DNA from: Oscillospiraceae bacterium
GTDB lineage: Bacteria; Bacillota; Clostridia; Oscillospirales; Oscillospiraceae
Direction of reading: 5' to 3'
Assembly (NCBI GenBank): GCA_022797115.1
Contig: JAAWKB010000004.1
Span: forward strand, 1-59,405
DNA: 59,405 nucleotides
The notes below the pieces were generated by a model. The model did not search any database and was not told where the DNA came from. It worked only from the letters and a program-made list of their open reading frames with translations. Positions 16,502 to 25,107 of this stretch are shown here, piece after piece. Position 1 is the stretch's first letter; each line of letters starts with the position of its first letter. A program made the translations under genes and the position numbers.

Positions 16502-16540
16502 AGTAAACGCCACCTTTTTTCTTAGTTTTGGTTCTTTACA

Positions 16541-16573
16541 CGCGGGGGCAAAAAAAGACAGAATTCCCCCGCG
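16541..16573 (-). promoter_or_regulatory. Hairpin in cheA leader
   Basis: CGCGGGGG (16541-16548) pairs with CCCCCGCG (16566-16573) around a 17-base loop. It lies between the predicted transcription start and the cheA start codon. On the minus strand there is a T-run inside the loop, not after the stem, so it is not a standard terminator. Confidence 0.4.
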
Positions 16574-16591
16574 CCGACTTCATCACCTAAG

Positions 16592-16618
16592 ATATCGGCA
16601 GGGCGGAACAAAAATTAA
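16592..16618 (-). promoter_or_regulatory. Sigma-D (sigma-28) promoter of the cheAWRB operon
   Basis: On the minus strand TTAA (16615-16618), a 15-base spacer and GCCGATAT (16592-16599). The -10 is a perfect match to the flagellar sigma consensus. The predicted leader to cheA is about 75 bases. Confidence 0.8.
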
Positions 16619-16659
16619 GACATCAATCAACTTTTATTGAATGAAATGGAGTGTCGCCA

Positions 16660-18096
16660 ATGCCTGATCTGCTTGGTGTGACCAATCCGGTCCCAGGACA
16701 TGACAGCAGCAATATCAACCGGAATATGCCGGCCATCCCCAACGACCCCCGCATACAGAACGCGCCGGACCCCACCCGGGTGGGCCGCCCGGACAACCGC
16801 ACGGAGCGGCAGGACACCGGCGACGCCACCGGCGAACGGACGCTGCGCTATGACTCCAACTTCCTCACCTTCCTTGGCCGCCTGAACGATACCCCCGGCC
16901 TGGCCCAGGCCCTGGCGGAGGTGCTGCGCTCCTTCCAGGGCACCGTCGTCACCTCCGGCATGGGGGAGGGGATGGCCGTGGATATGGCTGCCCTGCTGGA
17001 GATGCTGAAGATGGACGAGGGGACGTTCGCCGCATTCTTCAAATCCCAGATGGAAACCAGCAACCGCTTCAGCGGGCCGCTGTTCTCGATCCTGCGCGAG
17101 GCCTACGGCAACACGACCTCCGAGGTGATGCGCACCAACATCCTCCAGTTCCTCAAGCGCTACAGCGATTACTCATCCTCCCAGCACATCCAGGGGAACC
17201 TGCTGCGCACCCTCACCCGGCTGACCCGGGCCATCCCGGCCAGCTGGGGGAACCAGCTGCTGAGCATGGCCGGCGAGCTGGAGGGGAAGCTGGCCGCCGG
17301 GGACCGGGCCGGGAGTCTGAAGCTGCTCCAGGGGGCCATCATCCCCTTCCTGGCCAACTACACCTCCCGTACCAACGACATGGGCCTGTCCCGGTCGCTG
17401 ATCTCCATGCTGGCGCTGGACGTGGCCCGGTATGAGAACAGCTCCAAGGAGGGGGTGCTCCAGGCGTTCCACCAGCTCAACGCCAACTCCGTCCTCCGGG
17501 AACGGCTGGGGGGGCTGAGCGACGAGGCGCTGCTCCACCTGCTCGATAACGGCGGCTTCGCCAAGGCCGCGGCCCAGGACCACTTTGCCGACCAGCTGGC
17601 CCAGACCGCCCACCGCGCCATGCGGGGCGGGGCGGGGGCGGAGACCCAGGAGGCGTTCCGCAACATCGTCTCCGCCTTCCTGGTCAACGAGAGCGTCTAC
17701 ATGCCCCTGCTGCACATGGTCCTCCCGCTGGAGTGGAACGGGAAGATGCTCTTCAGCGAGCTGTGGGTGGACCCGGACGCGGAGGAAAACCTCAAGCGGG
17801 GGAAGGGTAACCAGGACAATACGATCCGGTTTTTATTCAAAATTGATATCCAAGGCCTGGGCTTTTTTGACATGGTCCTCACCTGCCAGCGGGAGAATGT
17901 GGACCTCCAGCTCTACTGCCCCCAGGCCGTAACGCCATTTGCGGGGATTGTCCAGGGGGAGATGTCCCGGATCCTGTCGGAGAACGGTATGAAGCCGGGC
18001 GCCGTACAGGTCCAGGCTATGAAGAAGCCCCTGGCCATTTCCACTGTGTTCCCAAGAATATTTGAAGGAGAGAACAGTATCAATGTCAAAGCTTGA
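16660..18096 (+). CDS. Flagellar FliK/YlqG-like protein, function uncertain
   Basis: The ~478-residue protein has no clear signal peptide. An N-terminal Pro/Asn/Arg-rich stretch (NPVPGHDSSNINRNMPAIPN) is followed by a mostly helical body. A C-terminal region (MLFSELWVDPDAEENLKRG to FDMVLTCQRENVDLQLYCP) recalls the C-terminal domain of FliK-related proteins. The gene overlaps the next one, an FlhB C-terminal homolog, by 14 bases. The same pair (ylqG-ylqH) occurs in Bacillus, which is the main reason for the call. The ATG at 16660 has GGAG 8 bases upstream; a GTG at 16651 is less well placed. Divergent from cheA. Confidence 0.55.
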   Translation: MPDLLGVTNPVPGHDSSNINRNMPAIPNDPRIQNAPDPTRVGRPDNRTERQDTGDATGERTLRYDSNFLTFLGRLNDTPGLAQALAEVLRSFQGTVVTSGMGEGMAVDMAALLEMLKMDEGTFAAFFKSQMETSNRFSGPLFSILREAYGNTTSEVMRTNILQFLKRYSDYSSSQHIQGNLLRTLTRLTRAIPASWGNQLLSMAGELEGKLAAGDRAGSLKLLQGAIIPFLANYTSRTNDMGLSRSLISMLALDVARYENSSKEGVLQAFHQLNANSVLRERLGGLSDEALLHLLDNGGFAKAAAQDHFADQLAQTAHRAMRGGAGAETQEAFRNIVSAFLVNESVYMPLLHMVLPLEWNGKMLFSELWVDPDAEENLKRGKGNQDNTIRFLFKIDIQGLGFFDMVLTCQRENVDLQLYCPQAVTPFAGIVQGEMSRILSENGMKPGAVQVQAMKKPLAISTVFPRIFEGENSINVKA

Positions 18097-18421
18097 TCGT
18101 ACCCCCTCCGGCCGGGCCGTAGCCCTGCGCTACGACGGCGGGGACGGCGCGCCGGTGGTGGTGGCCTCCGGCATGGGATATCTGGCGGAGAAGATCGTGG
18201 AGGTGGCCTCGGAGAGCGGCGTGCCGGTCTACGAGGACAACTCCCTGGCCACCATGCTCTCCCAGCTGGCGCTGGGGCAGGAGATCCCGGATTCCCTGTA
18301 CCGCGCCATTGTGGAGATTTATGTATATTTCCTCAATTTTGACCCCACGGACCCGGAGAAGTCCCGCAGGGAGCGGGAAGCCATTGACCGGCGGGCAGCC
18401 GGCGGAAAAGGAGCGAGCTGA
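18083..18421 (+). CDS. FlhB C-terminal-like protein (YlqH/EscU family)
   Basis: The 112-residue protein matches the cytoplasmic C-terminal domain of the export gate protein FlhB without its membrane part: AVALRYDGGDGAPVVVASGMGYLAEKI resembles the FlhB region after the NPTH autocleavage site, and VPVYEDNSLATMLSQLALGQEIPDSLY is the typical FlhB_C end. The NPTH site itself is absent. Such stand-alone domains can substitute in part for FlhB_C in export-substrate switching. The ATG at 18083 has GAAGGAG upstream and overlaps the preceding gene's end. Its stop overlaps the start of the PilZ gene (ATGA). Confidence 0.8.
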   Translation: MSKLDRTPSGRAVALRYDGGDGAPVVVASGMGYLAEKIVEVASESGVPVYEDNSLATMLSQLALGQEIPDSLYRAIVEIYVYFLNFDPTDPEKSRREREAIDRRAAGGKGAS

Positions 18422-19017
18422 TGAAAGAAAAGTTGTATTTGATCCTTGACAACCAGGGCAGCCCCCTGGCGCAGGCTACGCTGGAGTCGCCTCCCGGCGC
18501 GGAGGTGGCCCAGATGCGCCTGGTGCAGGAGATGGACATGGATTTCACCCTGATGGGCGAGCTCCAGTTCATCGGCCTGGACGACAGCCTTGTCTCCAAG
18601 CGGGGGACTGTCACCATCCAGCGCGGGGACCGGCTGGCGGTGCGCACCGGCGCGATTTTGAGCGCCGAGGCACGGCAGAACCTGCGCATCAAGACGGACT
18701 TTGAGAGCGTGATGTACCCGGTCACGGGGAACTGGAAGGGCCAGCGGCCGATCCGGGGCCACGACCTCAGCTGCGGCGGCGTGGCGTTCCACTCCGAGCG
18801 GGAGCTGCAGCCGCGGGAGATCGTGCAGATCGTGCTGCCGGTGACGGATGAGCCGATGGTGCTGAAAACCCGCATCCTCCGGCCCATCCCCACCGACGAG
18901 CCGGTGCCCCTGTATGCGTCCCAGTTCGTGGACCTCATCCTGGATGAGGAGATCATGATCCGCAAGGCGGTGTTCAGTATCCAGGTCAGCCATCCCCGGC
19001 CGGCCGTGAATTCATAA
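18421..19017 (+). CDS. PilZ-domain protein (cyclic di-GMP binding)
   Basis: The 198-residue protein has an N-terminal domain of ~80 residues of unknown type and a C-terminal PilZ domain. The two c-di-GMP motifs are intact: RxxxR as RQNLR (85-89) and (D/N)xSxxG as DLSCGG (115-120). It is soluble. Translational overlap with the FlhB-like gene places it in a flagellar context, so it may act as a c-di-GMP-responsive brake on motility, like YcgR, which has the same two-part layout. That role is inferred. Confidence 0.85.
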   Translation: MKEKLYLILDNQGSPLAQATLESPPGAEVAQMRLVQEMDMDFTLMGELQFIGLDDSLVSKRGTVTIQRGDRLAVRTGAILSAEARQNLRIKTDFESVMYPVTGNWKGQRPIRGHDLSCGGVAFHSERELQPREIVQIVLPVTDEPMVLKTRILRPIPTDEPVPLYASQFVDLILDEEIMIRKAVFSIQVSHPRPAVNS

Positions 19018-19077
19018 GAGATGGCGTCCATACCGTCCCGCCGCGGGCGGGGCAATGTTGTGAAAGGAGCTTCAGCT

Positions 19078-22000
19078 ATGCATCAGAAACTAGGCTCGCA
19101 CCGCTGGCACAGGCGGGCGGCGTCCCTCCTGCTGGCCCTGGTCATGATCCTGGACCTGGCCCCCGGCCTCCCGCTGGCCGCCGGAGCGTCGGCCCACTGG
19201 TCGGACCCCTACCTCAGCCAGATGGTGGAGTGGGGCTTCATCCGCGCCGACCAGGCGCAGAAGCCAGACGAGCTGCTCACGCGGGCGGACTTCATGTCCA
19301 TCGTCAACCGGGCCTATGGCTACCATGAGCCCGGCGAGACCCCCTTTGAGGACGTAGTGGAAACCGACTGGTTCTACGATGACGTAGGCATTGCCTACAC
19401 CGCCCGGTACATCAAGGGGACCTCCCCCACCACCGCCTCCCCCGGCGATACCCTCACCAGGGAGACGGCGGCCACCATCCTGGGGCGCAACATGATGCTC
19501 CAGGAGTCGGCGGGGGAGATCCTGGACTTCTCCGATGCCCGTGAGATCAGCAGCTGGGCCCGGGGGACTATCAAGTCCTCCCTGGAGCACTACCTGGTCG
19601 ACGGCTATGACGACGGCACCTTCCGGCCCCAGAAGGACCTCAGCTGGGGCGAGATGGCCTCCATGGTCACACGCATCGTCGGCACGCCCATCCAGGAGGA
19701 GGGCGACTACGCCCTGGGCGGCGTGTTCGGCAACGTGACCATCTCATCCCCCGGCGTGACGCTGCGGGATACCATCATCAGCGGCGACCTGTACGTCACC
19801 GGCGGCGTGGGCCTTGGCAACGTGAAGCTGGAGAACGTCACCGTCCTGGGCCGCATCATTGTCAGCGGCACCGGCGAGAGCGAGACCGGCGAGGCCAGTA
19901 TCGTGCTGCGCAACGTGACGGCGGACGAGATGCTGGTGGATAACCTCCAGGGCAACTTTGTCTCCGTCCGGGCCGACGGCATCACGGAGATCGGCGCCAC
20001 CACCGTGCGCACCAGCGCCTATGTGGAGGACAACACCCCCGAGGGCCTGGGATTGAAGTACATCTCCCTGGAGGGCAGGCCCCACAACGAGGAGGATGAG
20101 GACGCGGACGAGCCCATCCAGCTGGTTCTGGCGGGCAGAATCGGTGAGGTCGTCAACAAGACCCCTGAGTCCCAGGTCCGGGCCGCCAAGGGCACCGTCG
20201 CCAAGCTGACGGTGGACGAGGCCGCCGTGAATTCTACGGTCATCATCGACCGCGGCGCGGTGATCAAGGAGCTGAATCTGGACGTAGGCACCAGCGTCTC
20301 CGGCGAGGGCGACATTGAGAAGCTGGTGGTCAACGCCCCTGGCTCCACCGTCACCATGCTCCCCGACCAGATTACCATCCGCCCCGGTATCACCGCCACC
20401 ATCAACGGCCAGGAAATGGACAACATGGCTGCGGAGGAGTCCTCCAAGGAGCCCCTGATCCTCGCCGGTTATCCCAGGGCGGAGGATATTGCCCCCAACT
20501 CCCTGAAGGCGGTATTCTCCACCAATAAGCGCGGCACCATCTACTGGGCTGTCAGCGCCATCACCGACGGCTCCGTGAGTGCGGACGACCTCATTAAGCC
20601 CCCCGCCTACGGCTCCATTGCCGTGCGCAGCGGCACCACCCCCGCCCCCCAGGGCAACACGGAGGTGTCCGCGGCCATCAGCGGCCTGACGCCCGGCGGG
20701 TCCTACTACCTGTCCGCCGTGCTGGTGGACGAGAGGGACCAGCGCAGCCCCACCAAGGTGATCTCCTTCACCCTGCCGGACAACACGGTCCCCGCCTTCT
20801 GCACCGGCTACCCCTACATGTCCCGCATCGAGGCCCACCGCGGCCAGGTGACGGTCATGCCCACCAAGAGCTGTATCCTCTACTATGCCCTGATGGCTGA
20901 GGGGGCCCAGGCGCCCACTGCCGACGAGCTGAAGACCAGCTCCGTCTCCGGCGCGCTGGGCTACGGCGTGCGGGAGGTGACGAAGAACCTGGAGGACGTG
21001 TTCTTTGTCAACGACGTGACCCTGGAGGAGCAGAAGACCTACGTGCTCTACCTCTGGCTCACCGACGCCAACGGGGCCAACAGCTCCGCCGTCATCAGCC
21101 TGACCTTTACCACCGTGGACGAGACGCCGCCGGAATTCCTGGTCAACCCCACGGTCAACAACGTCCAGGCCACCAGCGTCGGCCTGACCTTCCGGCTCAA
21201 TGAGGACGGTATCGTCTACTGGGCCGTGGTCCCCGCAGGGACCGAGTTCCCCAAGCCCCGCCCCGGCGAGACAGACATCCTGCTGACCGATGAATACGCG
21301 ATTTTGCAGGTGACGTCCGGCCTCAACGCCCTGCGCTACGGGCAGGTCAACGCCAGGGAGGGCATAGACGGCAATTTCACCGTTACCGGCCTGCAGCCGG
21401 AATCCGCCTATGACCTCTACTATGTAGCCAAGGATAAGGCGGGCAACTACTCGATCACCGTGGTCAAGATGACCATCAACACCCTGGACACCAACGGGCC
21501 GATTGTCAAGCAGTATTTCACCAAGTACTCCGGCCTGGACAACACTGCCAATCCCATGGCGGACACGGATATTATCCTGGAATTCAGCGAGAATGTCCGC
21601 TCCACAGTGGAGGACGGCGGCGAGAGTTTCCTGACGCTGTATGAGGCGGTGGAAAATGCCGCCACAGCCTCCCAGCGGGAGGAGGCCATCAACAAGCTGA
21701 CCGCCTCCCTCTACGGCAGTATCCGCCTCTACCGGCGCGATTTGGGCGCGGGCCGGGCGGAGGAGGTGCCCAGCAACCGCACCGCCGGGGCCACGGTGCC
21801 CTCCGACTGCGTGCTGGACTACACCAAGGCCACGGTCAAGGCGGAGGACGGCAAGCTGTTGGTCACGTTCCCCCACGCGGGGCTGGTGCTGGACAGCGGT
21901 ACCACCTACTATTTCCAGATCACCAACATGACCGATACCTCCAACGCCATGAACGCCATCATCCCCACCACGGTGGACTATAACGCGGCCTCCGTGGCAG

Positions 22001-25000
22001 CTGGCCACAAGGTGCCCACCTTTACCATCGTCTTTGCCGAGGTCTACCTCAGCAGCCCGGGCGTGGGCGGCGCGGACGCCCCCTACATCCGCAAGGACGA
22101 CGGCACGGTTGACCCGGACGCCGGAGGCAAGTTCACCCCGGTGGATCTCAGTTTCCAGATGACGCCCCTGGCTACCTCCACAGTGGACCGCAATATCAGC
22201 TATGACGTCCACCTCTGGAGTGACACCATCCTGACCTACCAGCTCTTCTACCGCGTCACCAACAGCAAGGGGATGCCCGTCACCGGCGACGCCGCCTACG
22301 CGGGCAACCTGCTGCCCAGCCGCTACGGCAATACAGTGGACCCCAACGGCTGGGTTTACCTGGGCAAGAGCGGCGCGGTGAACCCGTCGGAGGGCGAGTG
22401 GGCCGGGAAGAGCGTCAACGGCCACTTCAACCAGTGTGATGAGATCTCCTTCCCCGCGCTGAACAGCCTCAATGAGGACCTGCGCTATGAGTTCGTCATC
22501 ACCCTGAACACCATCGGCACCTCCGACGACCGGCGCAACTGGAACGGCGAGGTCAATTTCCAGGTGTATGTGGCCGCAGGCTGGTCCAACTCCCTGTCCT
22601 CCCTTGCCAACGGCCTGAACAAGACCAACTGGGAACGCTTCAAGGCCACCGGCCTGAGCGGCGGCATCGTGTCCATCGGGCGCAATGACGCGGGCGAGGA
22701 CTGGCTGGATATCTTCCAGCTGTACACCGATACCGCGCTGCCGAGCTTCATCAACGGCGCGCCCAGCTTCACCGTGACAGACACCACCTCCCTGCTCCAG
22801 CTGACCCTGGACCGGAAGGGCACGATCTACTATGCCGTGGCTCCCGCTGAGGGCCGTGGCGGCCTGCCGGATATCACCACTACGGTCCCGGCAGACGGGT
22901 TATATGAGACGATACCGGACACCGATACCCGGTATATCGTGAAATCGGAGGTGCCGCTCAACGGCGGGACCGGGCAGGCCCAGCCGACGCTGATCCGGCC
23001 TGACCGGCAGAACATCTTCGCCCCCGCAGGGTGGACGGAAGCATCCTCTGCTGTCACAGGGAATATCACCCACCCCGGCGTCGTGATGATCGAGGAGGAG
23101 ATCACGGGCCTGCAGCCGGAGACCACCTACTACGCCTACTTCGTGCTCAAGGGAGCAGGCCAGGAGCTGTCCCAGGTCTACATCTACCAGTTCACCACCA
23201 GCGCTGTGCAGAGGCCGAAGATCAACCTCAACCCCAATGTGGACGGCGAGGTGGAGATCACCACCGACGTGCCCTCCGACATGGATTACCGTGTGTACTC
23301 CATCACGGATGCAGCCCTGATTACGCGGCTGGGTGAGCCCTTCAAGAATTATGTAGACCCCCAAAAGCCGATTCCGCCGGCATACCTGAAGAAGACAGAC
23401 GCAGACGGCAAGGAAGTTGATTTCACCGTCCTGGATGCCATGATCCAGTCCTACAGCTGGACGACCGCCCACAGCAACATCCCGGACAGCGACACGACGG
23501 ATTACTTCTTCCCCACGGACGCGAACAAGGACTACCGGCCCTACGAGGGCGGCTACTCGGTGTTTGATATCTACGCAAACCAGAGCATCCGCACGGCCAT
23601 GGCCTCCCTGATCCGCACGGAGACGGGCATCCCTGTTGGCGCGGCGAAGTTCGTCGACAACGCCACGATCAAGACGCCGCTGAAGGAACCCCTGGAGATC
23701 AAGAACCTTGTCCCCGGTACGGTTTACCTGATCCTGACCGTGGCGAAGAACCAGAACGCCGACCCGACCGCGCCTAGCTATGTGGTGGACTCCTTCAAGG
23801 CCTACCAGCCTGTGGAGAAGATCGACCAGGTTCCGCCGAAGCTGATCGCTGCGACCACGTATGTTGAAAAGCAGAGTGATGGCAGCTATAAGGCCAACGT
23901 TGAGCTCACCTTTGACAAAAACGTCTATTGGAAACAGAGCAACAGCTCTGATCCGCAGATTGTCGATTCCCTGACGAAGGCCCTCGATGGGCACAAGAGC
24001 ATTGTTGACGATGCGCGGGGTACGCCGCCCTTTACGAGCATTACTGCAAACGGCGGGGCAGGGCCCGCACAGAGCTTCAATATTGAAATCACTGGCCTGA
24101 AAGAAGATAGCACCGTCAGCATCCTGCCCAACGGTTTCATTTCCAACGTGAGCGGGCAGTCTACCACCGACAAGATCACGCTCGGCCTGGTATCCGGTAC
24201 CTACGTGCATCCGGTCACAGGAGCGACGATTACCGGGCCGTATGCGGTTGTCTCCTGGGGCGGCACACCGGTCAACCCCATTGAGTTTACGAATCCGGGC
24301 GATCCGGAGAAGCCGGGAGAGGAAATCATTGAGTTTGAGCTGAGGGGCGTAGCCTCCGCTGCATCTGGTGCTGACACTGACTATGAGGTCGAGCTTGATA
24401 TCGGCCAGTCGGTGGATGTGACCGTCCTGGTGACGAACCCGCCCACCGCCAGCGATAAAAACGCGGATATCGTATGGGCGGTTGGCAGCAGCAGCCCTGC
24501 GACAAAGGGCGAGACCGTGGTTAAGATCAACGGCGATTCGGATAACCGCGTGCGAAGCCTTTACGCTGAAAGCCCGGGCGAGGCAGTCGTCCGTGTGCGC
24601 GCGGGTGCGGATGTCAAGACGGTGAAGGTCAAGGTCAAGACGCCGGTTCTTCAGAACATCAACCTGACCGTCCCCAATGGCGCCAACTATAAGGTTGAAG
24701 CGACAAGCACAGGCGCAAAGATCACCGTCACCACATGGGTCGCCAACTCTCCTGCCATCCGCGTGACCGCCTCTCTGAACCCGGCGCAGAGCGTCACAGA
24801 CAGCACGACAGTCACCTGGAGCAGCTCTAATTCGGGTGTTGCCGCCATTAACTCGGTAGATAACACAGGCGCACCCAAGGGAGATTTTTATGCGGACCTG
24901 ACGATCGCTGGGACAGGGCAAGCTACGATTACTGTTGCAAGCGGAAGCAAACAAGCGACATTGGAAGTAGATGTCCAAAACACACGCAGCCAGAGCGGGA

Positions 25001-25035
25001 TCACCATCAACAAGACGAAGCCGATCCCTCGCTGA
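19078..25035 (+). CDS. Giant SLH-domain surface protein with fibronectin/Big2-like repeats
   Basis: The 1985-residue secreted protein has a signal peptide (RRAASLLLALVMILDLAPG). SLH motifs follow at about residues 40-225 (HWSDPYLSQMVEWGFI, LVDGYDDGTFRPQKDLSWGE) and anchor the protein to the wall polymer. Next is a beta-helix-like stretch (SGDLYVTGGVGLGNVKLENV). Several fibronectin-III-like units end in ITGLQPETTYYAYFV-type strands. The C-terminus has bacterial Ig-like (Big2) segments (VTWSSSNSGVAAINSVD). The ATG at 19078 has AAAGGAG 8 bases upstream; an earlier in-frame ATG at 19021 lacks a site. Base composition drops from about 23,800 onward, hinting that the last ~400 residues came from elsewhere. 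Likely an S-layer or adhesion protein; the ligand is unknown. Confidence 0.85.
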   Translation: MHQKLGSHRWHRRAASLLLALVMILDLAPGLPLAAGASAHWSDPYLSQMVEWGFIRADQAQKPDELLTRADFMSIVNRAYGYHEPGETPFEDVVETDWFYDDVGIAYTARYIKGTSPTTASPGDTLTRETAATILGRNMMLQESAGEILDFSDAREISSWARGTIKSSLEHYLVDGYDDGTFRPQKDLSWGEMASMVTRIVGTPIQEEGDYALGGVFGNVTISSPGVTLRDTIISGDLYVTGGVGLGNVKLENVTVLGRIIVSGTGESETGEASIVLRNVTADEMLVDNLQGNFVSVRADGITEIGATTVRTSAYVEDNTPEGLGLKYISLEGRPHNEEDEDADEPIQLVLAGRIGEVVNKTPESQVRAAKGTVAKLTVDEAAVNSTVIIDRGAVIKELNLDVGTSVSGEGDIEKLVVNAPGSTVTMLPDQITIRPGITATINGQEMDNMAAEESSKEPLILAGYPRAEDIAPNSLKAVFSTNKRGTIYWAVSAITDGSVSADDLIKPPAYGSIAVRSGTTPAPQGNTEVSAAISGLTPGGSYYLSAVLVDERDQRSPTKVISFTLPDNTVPAFCTGYPYMSRIEAHRGQVTVMPTKSCILYYALMAEGAQAPTADELKTSSVSGALGYGVREVTKNLEDVFFVNDVTLEEQKTYVLYLWLTDANGANSSAVISLTFTTVDETPPEFLVNPTVNNVQATSVGLTFRLNEDGIVYWAVVPAGTEFPKPRPGETDILLTDEYAILQVTSGLNALRYGQVNAREGIDGNFTVTGLQPESAYDLYYVAKDKAGNYSITVVKMTINTLDTNGPIVKQYFTKYSGLDNTANPMADTDIILEFSENVRSTVEDGGESFLTLYEAVENAATASQREEAINKLTASLYGSIRLYRRDLGAGRAEEVPSNRTAGATVPSDCVLDYTKATVKAEDGKLLVTFPHAGLVLDSGTTYYFQITNMTDTSNAMNAIIPTTVDYNAASVAAGHKVPTFTIVFAEVYLSSPGVGGADAPYIRKDDGTVDPDAGGKFTPVDLSFQMTPLATSTVDRNISYDVHLWSDTILTYQLFYRVTNSKGMPVTGDAAYAGNLLPSRYGNTVDPNGWVYLGKSGAVNPSEGEWAGKSVNGHFNQCDEISFPALNSLNEDLRYEFVITLNTIGTSDDRRNWNGEVNFQVYVAAGWSNSLSSLANGLNKTNWERFKATGLSGGIVSIGRNDAGEDWLDIFQLYTDTALPSFINGAPSFTVTDTTSLLQLTLDRKGTIYYAVAPAEGRGGLPDITTTVPADGLYETIPDTDTRYIVKSEVPLNGGTGQAQPTLIRPDRQNIFAPAGWTEASSAVTGNITHPGVVMIEEEITGLQPETTYYAYFVLKGAGQELSQVYIYQFTTSAVQRPKINLNPNVDGEVEITTDVPSDMDYRVYSITDAALITRLGEPFKNYVDPQKPIPPAYLKKTDADGKEVDFTVLDAMIQSYSWTTAHSNIPDSDTTDYFFPTDANKDYRPYEGGYSVFDIYANQSIRTAMASLIRTETGIPVGAAKFVDNATIKTPLKEPLEIKNLVPGTVYLILTVAKNQNADPTAPSYVVDSFKAYQPVEKIDQVPPKLIAATTYVEKQSDGSYKANVELTFDKNVYWKQSNSSDPQIVDSLTKALDGHKSIVDDARGTPPFTSITANGGAGPAQSFNIEITGLKEDSTVSILPNGFISNVSGQSTTDKITLGLVSGTYVHPVTGATITGPYAVVSWGGTPVNPIEFTNPGDPEKPGEEIIEFELRGVASAASGADTDYEVELDIGQSVDVTVLVTNPPTASDKNADIVWAVGSSSPATKGETVVKINGDSDNRVRSLYAESPGEAVVRVRAGADVKTVKVKVKTPVLQNINLTVPNGANYKVEATSTGAKITVTTWVANSPAIRVTASLNPAQSVTDSTTVTWSSSNSGVAAINSVDNTGAPKGDFYADLTIAGTGQATITVASGSKQATLEVDVQNTRSQSGITINKTKPIPR

Positions 25036-25045
25036 CCAACCCCCA

Positions 25046-25070
25046 CGGGAGCGGGCACAGCCCGCTCCCG
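25046..25070 (+). terminator. Terminator-like hairpin after the giant SLH gene
   Basis: An 11-bp perfect stem (CGGGAGCGGGC with its complement) and a 3-base loop, followed by CTTTCC. The T-run is short. Confidence 0.65.
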
Positions 25071-25107
25071 CTTTCCTACCCGGAACATTCTGCAAAGGAG
25101 CGGTACC

